Below, piece by piece: positions 20,017 to 28,795 of a DNA stretch of 64,000 nucleotides (positions are counted from its first letter, which is position 1; the number at the start of each line of letters is the position of its first letter). The DNA is from Pseudarthrobacter sp. Fe7 (GTDB lineage: Bacteria; Actinomycetota; Actinomycetes; Actinomycetales; Micrococcaceae). A program made the translations under genes and the position numbers. A model generated the notes under the pieces. The model saw nothing but the letters and a program-made list of their open reading frames with translations, searched no databases and had not been told where the DNA came from. Location of the stretch: positions 3,224,001 to 3,288,000 of the forward strand of contig CP099977.1 of NCBI GenBank assembly GCA_024372495.1, in the 5' to 3' direction.

Positions 20017-20529
20017 ATGCAGCCGCGCCTCTTCGACCTCAGCTCTACATGGCAGCTCCCCGCCTCGCCCGAAAAGGTGTGGGCCGTGATCGCAGACACC
20101 GACATGAGTTGGCCCCAGTGGTGGCCAAACTGCACCTTCGCTGCGCCGCTTGAGCGAACTGAAGCCCTCAGTCAGGCCCCAGAGGAGATCCTAAAGGCCA
20201 CCACGGCGCACCTTAACTTCAAAGCCTTCCTGGGTTACACGCTCACCATTACCATCCACCCCACGAAGGTGGCCGCACCGCGTGACATAGAGTTCGACGC
20301 CGGTGGGCACTTGCAGGGCACCGGGCGGGTAACGCTGGTCCCCCAGGAGCAGGGCCAGGCAACGCGTATGGACATAGAGTGGCGCGTGCGGCCCACTCAG
20401 CGCTGGATGAATGTATTGACGCCGATTGCCGCTCCGGTCTTCGTAGCAGCACATGCCCTTATGATGCGGCAGGGAGAAAAGGGCCTGGAGCAAGCGGTGG
20501 CAAACAATCGGGCCAAGAAACCTGCGTAG
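20017..20529 (+). CDS. SRPBCC (START-like) family protein
   Basis: A 170-residue ligand-binding fold of the polyketide cyclase/START superfamily. Seen: STWQLPASPEKVWAVIADTDMSWPQWWP, the usual first strand and helix with the paired Trp residues, then a beta-rich middle and a long C-terminal helix with many Gln, Ala and Lys residues. Such proteins bind lipids or other hydrophobic small molecules and rarely have a recognisable catalytic site. It is the first gene of a plus-strand group with an MpaB-like oxygenase, an ImmA-like peptidase and a MAB_1171c-type membrane protein. Confidence 0.7.
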   Translation: MQPRLFDLSSTWQLPASPEKVWAVIADTDMSWPQWWPNCTFAAPLERTEALSQAPEEILKATTAHLNFKAFLGYTLTITIHPTKVAAPRDIEFDAGGHLQGTGRVTLVPQEQGQATRMDIEWRVRPTQRWMNVLTPIAAPVFVAAHALMMRQGEKGLEQAVANNRAKKPA

Positions 20530-20540
20530 ACCCGTCTACA
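20526..20540. promoter_or_regulatory. Palindromic site shared with 41111-41125
   Basis: GTAGACCCGTCTACA contains GTAGAC and GTCTAC around CC. It overlaps the stop codon of the SRPBCC gene and lies about 118 bases upstream of the MpaB-like gene. The identical 15 bases occur in the promoter region of an EspR-like regulator at 41111-41125, so it is a candidate operator for that regulator. Confidence 0.5.
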
Positions 20541-20657
20541 TCCGCCTAGCCAGGTGAGGACAACAGTTCTACGATGTAAGCAAGTTAGCCGAGCTGGGGA
20601 GCCGTCGCAGCCCACAGTTCGAGCATGCAATAGCAGGCACTAAGGACGGGGGCCACG

Positions 20658-21374
20658 ATGAACCTTCATCCCACCCTTGCTGAGAGCCTCCGCCACCAGG
20701 AGAGCCCTTCGTCGGATGACTGGGAAGCCACCTTCCGCACCATGGTCCTTTTTGACCTGGCAGCAGATATGGAGCTTGGCTTCTTCCTCTCGTACTACCG
20801 GAATTTTGCTATCCCAGGCATCGCGGCCTCTCTCTACGGGAACGGCGAAATCCAGGAGCGTCCCATGAAGCGCTCCTACGACACTGCAATCGTTATCTAC
20901 GAGCTCATCGCAAGCGGCCTGGACAGCGAACGGGGACAGCACATGGTAGCCCTCCTCAATCGCGCTCACCGCAACGTCCCCGGCAGCCCAAAGGACTACC
21001 TCTATGTCCTCCTGACCCTGCTGGTCGTCCCGATCCGCTGGGCCCAGCACCATGCCTGGCGCCAGCCCACAGGAGCAGAGCTGGCCGCCGCATCCCGCTT
21101 CTTCGCTGAGCTGGGGTCCCGGATGAACATACACGGAATGCCCGAGACCTATGCCGAGGCGGAACGATTCTTCGATCAATATGAGGCAACGCATGTCTCT
21201 CCATCGGTTGAAGGCCAAAAGTTGATGGACGCGACCGTTCAGGTCTTCCAGAGCCGTCTGCCGCTTCCTCTACGACCTTTCGCAGCACGCTTGATCAGCG
21301 TGATGCTTGCTGATCGCCGCCTTGTGGCCGCGCTCGGGCTTCCCCCACTGGCCAAATCTCCCGAGCCGCCCTGA
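20658..21374 (+). CDS. MpaB/DUF2236-family oxygenase-like protein
   Basis: 238 residues resembling the DUF2236 (latex-clearing/MpaB) family. Seen: FDLAADMELGFFLSYYRNFAIPGIAASLYGNGE near the N-terminus, RSYDTAIVIYELIASG, and LVVPIRWAQHHAWRQPTGAELAAASRFFAELG. The central region supplies His residues at the positions expected for heme or iron ligands in the family, but I cannot assign the ligand by eye. Members elsewhere act on isoprenoid or hydrophobic substrates. The position between an SRPBCC protein and an ImmA-like peptidase suggests a small-molecule-related pathway. Confidence 0.7.
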   Translation: MNLHPTLAESLRHQESPSSDDWEATFRTMVLFDLAADMELGFFLSYYRNFAIPGIAASLYGNGEIQERPMKRSYDTAIVIYELIASGLDSERGQHMVALLNRAHRNVPGSPKDYLYVLLTLLVVPIRWAQHHAWRQPTGAELAAASRFFAELGSRMNIHGMPETYAEAERFFDQYEATHVSPSVEGQKLMDATVQVFQSRLPLPLRPFAARLISVMLADRRLVAALGLPPLAKSPEPP

Positions 21375-21536
21375 GGAGCGTGTTGGCAGTCCGCAACAGC
21401 CTCCACCGAAGGCGGCCACTGAACCGCAAGCCGCATTTCACGCCAGGAAAGGCCGGCTCCTCCTTGTACCCGGGCGGTTACTCGCTCGACCAAATTGGCC
21501 CCGTCAATACTCCCGCCCCATCAACCTTCCGAAGCA

Positions 21537-21989
21537 ATGAACTATCGTGAAGCTCGAAAACTAGCCCGCAAGGCGGAGCAGGGCTTCGGCTTGCCCAACG
21601 CGCCAACGCTCCAGCTCATCAAGGACAAACTGGAACGGCAAAGAAACCGGCCCATCATTGTCGATGAACTGCGTGGCCTAACCGGATCGGAACTCTGCGG
21701 CGTGTGGCTTATCTGCGCGGACCGGGACATCGTGTTGCATGCCCCCGTGAAGTCGGCCTGGCACCGGCAGCAGATCGTCCTTCACGAGTTCAGCCACATG
21801 ATTCTCTGTCATGACCTCCAGGAAAGCAGTGCAGATCTTGCCGCGACCTTCCTGCCTGACCTGAGCCAGGACGTACTGCGCGTGCTCGGACGCAGCAGCT
21901 ACACAGACGGCGCAGAACTCATGGCTGAAGCCTTGGCCGACCAGGCTCGCTACTCGGATCATCAACAGCGACGTCGATGCCATGCCTGA
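21537..21989 (+). CDS. ImmA/IrrE-type zinc metallopeptidase-like protein
   Basis: 150 residues. Seen: QQIVLHEFSHMILCHD, which carries the HExxH zinc motif, and ELMAEALAD after it for the third ligand region. The N-terminal NYREARKLARKAEQGFGLPNAPTL and VDELRGLTGSELCGVWL parts are typical of actinobacterial ImmA/IrrE-like genes paired with MAB_1171c membrane proteins. Relatives of this family cleave repressors or regulate stress responses. The membrane-protein gene starts 30 bases downstream, so the two are probably co-translated. Confidence 0.75.
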   Translation: MNYREARKLARKAEQGFGLPNAPTLQLIKDKLERQRNRPIIVDELRGLTGSELCGVWLICADRDIVLHAPVKSAWHRQQIVLHEFSHMILCHDLQESSADLAATFLPDLSQDVLRVLGRSSYTDGAELMAEALADQARYSDHQQRRRCHA

Positions 21990-22019
21990 GCCCCTGGCAT
22001 TTCGACAAGTATTCGGCTG

Positions 22020-23024
22020 ATGGAAGCGGTCCCTGCCGCCGCACTCTGGGTCCTGACTGTTCTAAGGCTTCCAACAGCGCTCGATGCTCACCGTGGAAGC
22101 GTCTTCCGCGCCACTATCCTCGCTGCGATCGCCTGCACCCTTTATGTCCCAGCGGTCTACTACACCGTCGATCCATTACTTGGCGGACACAACCGCGTCG
22201 GGCTGGTTACCCTCTTGTCCTTGCTCCTCGGGTTCTGGCAGTTTCGCACGGCGATTCTGCTGGCGGCGGTTACAGATACAGAAGTACGACGGCGACAGCT
22301 CGTCTTGGGAAGGTTCGCTGCTGCCGCCGTGTGCTCCACAGTGACGGGCGGGTTTCTCGCCAGCCGCGTCGATGGCACCGATCCCAACTTGCCGCTGACC
22401 TACGCTGACCAGCCCGGGATGGCAGTCTTCCTCTGGACAGGCTCCGCTTTCATCATGGGGGTCTGCCTCGACATAGCCCGGGTCTGCCGCAGCAACGTCC
22501 CGCACATGCACGCACCGGCCTTCCGGTCGGCTTTTTCCCTCATCGCAGCGGGATGCGTCCTCTTCGCATTTGTCCTGCTGGACCGGCTGCTCTACGGCGC
22601 TGTGATTGCAGCTGAAGGCGCTGACAGTCAAACAGCCGCCGCACTGACAGGCTTCTACTGGATCGGAGAGACGGCTGCTGTGCTCCTGGTAAGTCTTGGA
22701 CTACTTCTCCCCCGCATGGCGGGACGCCTCCGGCAGGGCATCTTCGCGCTGCGGGCAAGGCTACTTCTCATGCAGATCAAGCCAATTTGGAATGACGTGA
22801 CAAGTTGCCAGCGTGAGCTCGTCCTGCAGGACCACCGCCCCGCTTTGCTCGTGTTCTTCTCCCGCCACGCGGAAACCCAGCTTCATCGGCATTTAGTCGA
22901 AATCCTAGACTGTGAATTGGCGAGTCCCCTAGCCCGCGAGCGCCTCAACGAACACCACTTGTCGGTAGTCGAACGCGCCGAACTCTTACTCGAGAGCCGC
23001 TCCACTCCCCACCTTCCTCGTTAG
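22020..23024 (+). CDS. MAB_1171c-type integral membrane protein (DUF6545-like)
   Basis: 334 residues with about seven or eight hydrophobic segments in the first 240 residues, followed by a soluble C-terminal domain. The tail contains IWNDVTSCQRELV and the HRHLVEILDCELASPL region, which resembles the conserved cytoplasmic part of the MAB_1171c family (regularly found next to ImmA/IrrE-like peptidases in actinobacteria). No transporter signature is present. A sensor or membrane anchor role with the upstream peptidase is as plausible as transport. The family name is from memory of the gene context and was not verified by search. Confidence 0.65.
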   Translation: MEAVPAAALWVLTVLRLPTALDAHRGSVFRATILAAIACTLYVPAVYYTVDPLLGGHNRVGLVTLLSLLLGFWQFRTAILLAAVTDTEVRRRQLVLGRFAAAAVCSTVTGGFLASRVDGTDPNLPLTYADQPGMAVFLWTGSAFIMGVCLDIARVCRSNVPHMHAPAFRSAFSLIAAGCVLFAFVLLDRLLYGAVIAAEGADSQTAAALTGFYWIGETAAVLLVSLGLLLPRMAGRLRQGIFALRARLLLMQIKPIWNDVTSCQRELVLQDHRPALLVFFSRHAETQLHRHLVEILDCELASPLARERLNEHHLSVVERAELLLESRSTPHLPR

Positions 23025-23119
23025 AATCCAGCCCTCACACCTCTGGCATCCAAGGCGTCAGCGTTAAGTGCAGTCACGGCCAGTCATGTCGCCCCGCTGA
23101 GATCCACTGATGAATCAAC

Positions 23120-23629
23120 GTGAACCAGAAGAATTGCGAAGAGTGCCTTACCACTTTCGAAGCGACGCGGAGGAGCCACCGGTTCTGCTCCCAACGTTGC
23201 GCGAACAGGCACCGGAGTCGTCGCCACCGAGCCACAATTCGACCTTCTACAGTGCCGGCAACAACTTTGAGCTCGCCGCACCTCAAAGCGCAGTTACAGG
23301 CTACGAAGCGTCGTCTGGAGTCCGAGAGGATCTCCTGCGAGCGCCAACGCCAAGTGGTTCAGTCCAAGCTCCGCTCTCAAGCCGCTGAGATCGACCGGCT
23401 CGAAGCCGAGAGTTCGGACCAGCGGCTGAGCATCAACCTCCTCCAGTCGGAGGTCGCACGCCTTAAACGAGCTCAACGGACTAATGTGCAGGATCTGGCC
23501 CACACCGCGGCCTTGCTTGTCTCAATCTCCCGTGCCAAGGGAGTGGCTCTTGACGTCCGAACCTTGGACATCCTCCGCCGGCGGGGTTGGGATCCAAGCA
23601 AACAGCAGGCAGGGGCACCTCGACTTTGA
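23120..23629 (+). CDS. Zinc-ribbon and coiled-coil protein ahead of relaxase
   Basis: 169 residues starting at GTG 23120. The N-terminus has CEECLTTFEATRRSHRFCSQRC followed by basic residues, a four-cysteine zinc-binding motif of a kind that often contacts DNA. The middle (about residues 55-125) is a long heptad-rich coiled coil (ATKRRLESERISCERQRQ, then QSKLRSQAAEIDRLEAES). Two bases separate its stop from the relaxase start at 23632, so it is likely a relaxase accessory protein, for example one acting at oriT. That function is inferred from position only. Confidence 0.6.
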   Translation: MNQKNCEECLTTFEATRRSHRFCSQRCANRHRSRRHRATIRPSTVPATTLSSPHLKAQLQATKRRLESERISCERQRQVVQSKLRSQAAEIDRLEAESSDQRLSINLLQSEVARLKRAQRTNVQDLAHTAALLVSISRAKGVALDVRTLDILRRRGWDPSKQQAGAPRL

Positions 23630-23631
23630 CC

Positions 23632-26600
23632 ATGTCTATCGCACGTCTGTCAGCCCGGTCGGGTCTGCGCTACCTGTTCAAGACGACGATGATGGATGAC
23701 TTTTCCGGTTCTCCCCGGACCCCACCACGTACTACATGAAGGCGGGCACACCCCAGGGGCGTTGGATTGGCGGCGGACTAAACGGCATCAGTAAGACGCT
23801 GGGTGACGCCGTCACGGAAACCGACGCAAGAGCGGTATATGACATGGCGGTGCATCCGCAGACCGGCGCTCCCCTGGGCACGCCGCACGCCCAATCTGCC
23901 GCTGTCGAGAACAAGGCCGGCCAATCAGCTCAACGGCATGCGGTCGTTGGCTTCGACCTGACGTTCAGCGTGCCAAAGTCGGTGTCCGTACTCTGGGCGC
24001 TGAGCCCGCACAGCAAGCAGCAGCAGATCCTGCAAACCCACCACGAAGCGGTCGAGGCAACCCTTGCATGGCTGGAAGCGAACGTCATCCACACCAGGGC
24101 CGGCCGTAACGGAGTCGCCCATATCGGCACGCAAGGAGCTGTTGCCGCCGCGTTCGACCATTGGGAGTCACGAACCGGCGATCCGCAGGCTCCACACCCA
24201 CCTGGTTATCGCCAACCGCACACAACGTGTCACCGACGGAGCTTGGGTCACCCTCGATTCCCGGGCTCTGTACAAAGCAGCGGTCGCGGCGAGCGAACAC
24301 TACAACGGCCTGCTGTTCGACGCCTTCCAACGGGACCTTGGGTGCGACCCTGAGATCCGCACTCCCCTCACCACAACGCACAACCCCAGCCAACAGCTCA
24401 TCGGGATCGATGAAGAACTCGTCCGCGAATTCTCCAATCGGTCCCGCCTCATCGACTTGGAAACTGATCGTCTTGTGGCAGCGTGGACCAAGGATCACGG
24501 CCAGACTCCCTCGGCTACGACCACCATCAAACTCCGCCAGCAGGCAACCCTTTCTACTCGTGCCCCAAAGCCCGAGAGTCCCACACCACTGCACCAGCTC
24601 TCTGAACAGTGGCAGGCTCGAGCAATTGCCAAAGGTTTTCAGCCATCTGACGTCCTCGCCCACACCATCAACCGCTCCCGCGTCGCCCCTTTTACCTTCC
24701 TGGACTTCACTCCCGACTGGACCTCCGCTGTCGCGACCATCGCCAGGGAACGGGTTGCCGGAAAACGCTCAACCTGGAACCGCTGGAACCTACTTGCAGA
24801 AGCGGAGAGAGTCTGCGCCCAAATCCGCTGCAGCACCTCATCAGACCGGGCCGCTCTGATAGATGCAGTCGCCACCGCTGCCGAAGAACAATCAGTGCCC
24901 CTGAACGAGTACCGCTACTCCCTTCCACCGAACGCTGGCCCGGACATGCAGCTCAACCAGCGGAGCGTTTTCGACTTTCATGGGTCACGCCTCTACACCG
25001 ACGCTTCAACACTCGCTTGCGAGGATGCCATCATGACAGTAAGGAAGGACGACGGCGGACCGGCTGTCCGCCCATCAGTCGTCATGGACTCGCTGGACAG
25101 CGGCCGCCGTGTGCAAGTGCCCAGGCTACATGCCGATCAGCGCGCGGCAGTTGCGGACGTCGTCCTTAGCGGAAACCGGCTGGACGCCATCGTCGGCCCG
25201 GCGGGAACGGGAAAAACCACCACGTTGAGCGCGGTGAAGGCAGTTTGGGAGGCAGAGCACGGGGCGGGCAGTGTCATCGGGCTGGCCCCGGCTGCCGCGA
25301 GCGCGGAGGTGCTGGGCACGGAACTTCGCATGGTCACCGAGAACGTTACCAAGTGGCTGCACGAGTCGCTGGGACACGGGGCGGCCACACGGGCTGACCG
25401 CTTCTTCCTCATTGGGGAACTCCTGAGTTCGTCCAAGTACAGCGACCGCCGGAGCACCGTATTCGCCCAGGAAGCTGCCCGACTAGCCGCAACCCAACAG
25501 CGCTGGTGCTTCCACCCGAATCAGCTCGTCATCATTGACGAAGCGTCCATGGTGTCCACCTTTCAGCTTTCTGCACTTGTGCAACAAGCAATGGAAGCCG
25601 GCGCGAAAATTCTCCTGGTAGGAGACCCAGGCCAGTTGGACGCAATCGAGGCCGGCGGCGTCCTCGGCTGGCTGGACCGCCAGGGACTCACCACCCGCCT
25701 CAGCACTATCTGGCGATTCCACGACGAGTGGGAGCGCACCTCGTCCCTCAAGCTGCGGGCAGGAAACTACTCGGCGATCGAGGACTACGAGCAGCATCGG
25801 CGGATCCGCCACGGCTCCTACCTAAGCATGCTGGACGAGGCGTATCTTGCGTGGCGGGCCGACAGGCGCGCCGGTAAGTCGTCCATCCTGATTGCCGCAG
25901 ACAACGAGACGGTCAGCATGCTCAACGAGCGGGCCCGAGCAGACCTGGTGGCCCAGGGAGTTGTGGATGCAGAGCGGACAGCTCAACTCGCCGACGGCTT
26001 GCAGGCCGGTTCCGGTGACACCATCATCACCCGCGGCAACAATCGCCGAATCATTGACAGCGAAGGAGAATTTGTCCGAAACGGGACGCTGTTCGACGTC
26101 AGAGCGGTCAACAGGCACGACGGCTCAGTTCTCGCAGTGCGGCGGGAGACTGGGGCGAGCGTCGTACTCCCCCGAGCCTATCTTGAGACTGCCGTTGAGC
26201 TCGGCTACGCGACTACCGCTCACCGATCTCAAGGCCTTACGGTCGATACCGGGCACACAGTGGTCACCCAAGGACGGTTGACCCGCGAGCCTGCTCTACG
26301 TGAGCATGACCCGCGGCCGGTGCGGGAACGTCGCATATGTCAGCGAGGGCGACGACTCAGAACACCAGGCCGTCGACCCCTCGCAGCAGCTGTCGTGGCG
26401 CAGCATCCTTGGTGAGGTACTGGCCGCAGAGGGTGCCGAGCGGACTGCCCACGAGGTCCGCGAGACAGAGCGGAGGAAGGCGGACAGCCTTGAGCGGCTG
26501 TCCGCCGAATACGACTATCTGGCGCAGATTGCTGCCGGTGAGGACCTCGGGCGCTTCCTGGGGCAGGTTGCACCGGTCGCAGTGGGACTAAGCGCGTCAC

Positions 26601-27184
26601 CGTCGTGGGGTGCCGCAGTTGCGGCCTGGCGAAAGGCCATAGCGGTCAACCGTCACGGGGCAGAGCGCGTCATGGAGCGAACCGTGCAGGACAGCCATTC
26701 AGTGCACGACCCGGTGGCCCTCCTCAGCGCGCGGCTTCGTCGCTGCACAAAAGGAACGCCGACGACGGCGGTAGACCCTTTGCGCGAATCGTTCCCTGTG
26801 CTGGGACCCGAGTTGGCAGACATGATCGTCCAGGTCCGCAAACGCATTCGGCAAAGGATGGAATCCGTCACCTGGGCTGCCCTGACGCAGGATGCTCCGT
26901 GGAAGGACGAACTGACTGCCGCCGTGGGTGCGACAGAATCCTTGGGCGGACTGATTCGCGACGTTGCCATGTTCAGGGACAGATGGGGAATCTACGATTC
27001 CCACCTGCCATTGGGAGCTCCCCCGGCGGACTACGAGTGGGAACAGTTGCAGCAGCGGGAAGAAATCCAGGAAGCAATTGAAAGCGCCGGAAGCTGTCAG
27101 GCCGACCCTCACACGGAGATGAGCCCATCTGACGTGCACGGATTGCAGCAAGTCGTCCTTACGAGTTTCGGCTGGCAGATCTAA
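23632..27184 (+). CDS. MobF (TrwC/TraI-type) relaxase-helicase, three frame breaks
   Basis: Nicks oriT and unwinds the transferred strand; 1183 residues when restored. The true start is ATG 23632 (MSIARLSARSGLRYLFKTT, with a candidate nucleophile Tyr near residue 14), not the internal ATG at 23736. The relaxase domain has YYMKAGTPQGRW, FDLTFSVPKSVSVLWAL and the metal-binding DPQLHTHLVIANR (restored). The RecD-like helicase domain has Walker A VGPAGTGKTTT (near residue 520), VIIDEASMVST, LVGDPGQLDAIEAGG and TTAHRSQGLTVDTGH. The breaks are T4 instead of T5 at 23701, CAGGCTCC at 24186-24193, which destroys the HxH motif, and GAGCCTG at 26287-26293, which destroys the REALYVSMTRG-type block. With these undone nothing essential is missing. 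Confidence 0.9.
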
Positions 27185-27211
27185 GCTGGTTGAAGAGGCA
27201 AAACATTGGTC

Positions 27212-27775
27212 GTGAACCCAGCGGTGAAACCGAGAGTTGCGACAGCCGGGTTGGTACTGACCAGCGTGGCTGTTCTATCCGCGGTTGCCCTCTCTCTGGT
27301 TCTCCTGCTCTCCGCCGGCGTCCCCCTCTATTCAGAGCTAATTGGCGGGGCCACGCTGTTCGCGGCTGCCCTACTTACCGGATGGCAATGGTGGCGACGT
27401 ATTACACAACGGCGCGCCTGGCTGGAACAGGCGACGGAACAGTGGAGATCCTTCAGCAATGCCAAAGCGCTAGGCGGCACCACAGCGGAGGTAACGCTGG
27501 TCAGCGTGGACGCAGTACAACCCACAGGCTCCTGGGTCACAATCCGGTGGAATCGCTTCAACCACACTCAGCGGGCCTGGCTGGAGTCGTTGCCGGAACC
27601 GATCTGGTCCGGATCAGTCCTGCTCATCTCCCCGGACCCAGCCCAGGTTATGCCTGGCGCGCCATGGCCGGACACGTACTTCATTCGGGCGGTCGACTGT
27701 TTAGCCTGGGCACCTGCCGAAGGCCGCCGGGTGGCGCCCGTAACGCCATCCGTTGTGAGGGCGCGGAACACCTGA
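27212..27775 (+). CDS. Small membrane protein downstream of relaxase
   Basis: About 187 residues. Two hydrophobic segments lie near the N-terminus (VATAGLVLTSVAVLSAVALS and LIGGATLFAAALLTG), followed by a Trp/Arg-rich juxtamembrane stretch and a soluble domain of about 110 residues with several Trp. GTG 27212 is preferred because a GAAGAGG site lies upstream; TTG 27206 is possible. I do not recognise the family. Its location right after the relaxase suggests an element-specific function. Confidence 0.5.
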   Translation: MNPAVKPRVATAGLVLTSVAVLSAVALSLVLLLSAGVPLYSELIGGATLFAAALLTGWQWWRRITQRRAWLEQATEQWRSFSNAKALGGTTAEVTLVSVDAVQPTGSWVTIRWNRFNHTQRAWLESLPEPIWSGSVLLISPDPAQVMPGAPWPDTYFIRAVDCLAWAPAEGRRVAPVTPSVVRARNT

Positions 27776-27809
27776 AGCTCCTGCCGCTGACATGGTCCGG
27801 AACCCTTAT

Positions 27810-27825
27810 TCGAACATATGTTCTA
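27810..27825. promoter_or_regulatory. LexA-type SOS box
   Basis: TCGAACATATGTTCTA matches the actinobacterial SOS box TCGAAC-N4-GTTCGA at 11 of 12 defined positions and is an almost perfect palindrome. It is 11 bases upstream of the GTG at 27837, so it would overlap or immediately follow the promoter of that gene. Confidence 0.65.
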
Positions 27826-27836
27826 TAGTTATTTGC

Positions 27837-28121
27837 GTGATCAAGTCCGGCTCTCCTGAAGACCTCGAGCGCATGATGGCCCGGATGGACGCTGAATCGA
27901 GCCGTCCGATCGATGATCCGGCGCCCATTCGGGACTTCCCGAAGTACGGCCGGCCGTTAGTGTATGTCGGCGGAATCTACGGCAAGGCCGTTGGCTGGAC
28001 CCACAAGTACGGCCTCATCGAGTGGCTAGACTCTGCCGACAAGTACCACATGGGATGGGCTCACTCTTCCAGCATCAAGCGGGTGGCACCGGACGAGTGG
28101 AAGGGCAGTTCCCGGCTGTAG
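27837..28121 (+). CDS. Small protein with a LexA-type box in front
   Basis: 94 residues from GTG 27837. It has an acidic N-terminal part (SPEDLERMMARMDAESSRP) and a Trp/Tyr/Gly-rich core (YVGGIYGKAVGWTHKYGLIE, MGWAHSSSIKRV) that looks like a small folded domain. No signal or membrane segment is present. I do not recognise the family. The SOS box suggests DNA-damage induction, and its place between the relaxase and SSB genes suggests a link to element mobilisation. Confidence 0.55.
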   Translation: MIKSGSPEDLERMMARMDAESSRPIDDPAPIRDFPKYGRPLVYVGGIYGKAVGWTHKYGLIEWLDSADKYHMGWAHSSSIKRVAPDEWKGSSRL

Positions 28122-28154
28122 CAGGCACCGCGGTCCGTCAAGGAGAAAGCAAGA

Positions 28155-28191
28155 CAATGGCCCGGTCCTCCGCGGAATGACCAGGCCATTG
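28155..28191. terminator. Bidirectional terminator between convergent operons
   Basis: CAATGGCC at 28155-28162 pairs with GGCCATTG at 28184-28191. Inside it GGTC pairs with GACC, giving a long interrupted stem around a CTCCGCGGAAT loop. It lies between the plus-strand relaxase group and the minus-strand transfer operon, exactly where a shared terminator is needed. Confidence 0.65.
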
Positions 28192-28244
28192 CCATGTCTC
28201 ACTAGCGGGCATGCCCAGGAGGCTCACCCAACGGCGCAGAGAAG

Positions 28245-28737
28245 TCAGAGACTAACCTCATTCCGCGCCGGCTCGCCGAAAGGGGATACCGACACCGGCC
28301 CCTTGGTTGCGATGTTGTACGTCGGCTCCGGCACCGATTGCAGGCCTGCCTCTGTTGAAGCGCCCGGCCTAGCGGCAGGCGCAGAACGTTGGTATGCAGC
28401 GGTACCAAAGCGAAGGTCCGGGCCAATGGTCTCGGCTACGATCCGACGAGCCTCACGCCGCTCCCCATCCTTTTCGAAGGAACGGAATTCCAGGCTCGCC
28501 CGAAACGGTGACGGGGTCGCCCTTCTTCAGAGAATTGGAGGCATTTTCAGCGAGCGCCCGGAACGCGGAGACGTTGTGAAAAACAGGTTCCCCGTCATGC
28601 CAGGATCCGTCTGGACCCTGGACCCGCTGGTTCACCGCAACGCGGAGCTTGGCGTGGGCTACCCCCGACTCACCGTAGGTCAGATCCGGATCTGCCACGA
28701 GGTTACCGGCGATGTTGATCGGTATTTTGGTGCTCAT
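28245..28737 (-). CDS. ssb: Single-stranded DNA-binding protein of the element, one frame break
   Basis: OB-fold protein that coats transferred single strands, 163 residues when restored. Seen: MSTKIPINIAGNLVADPDL, HAKLRVAVNQRV, then FHNVSAFRALAENASNSLKKGDPVTVSGELEFRSFEKDGER (restored across two segments), all matching the SSB core. CAGGCTCG at 28491-28498 should read CAGCTCG. Without the correction the protein would stop after GWGAA at 28453. The C-terminal tail is Pro/Ala-rich and lacks an obvious acidic DDxPF-type tip. Last gene of the transfer operon. Confidence 0.82.
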
Positions 28738-28795
28738 ATCGTGCGTCCTTCCTTCGCGGACGGGACTTTCCCATCCCACGCTTCAACGGCTGGCC

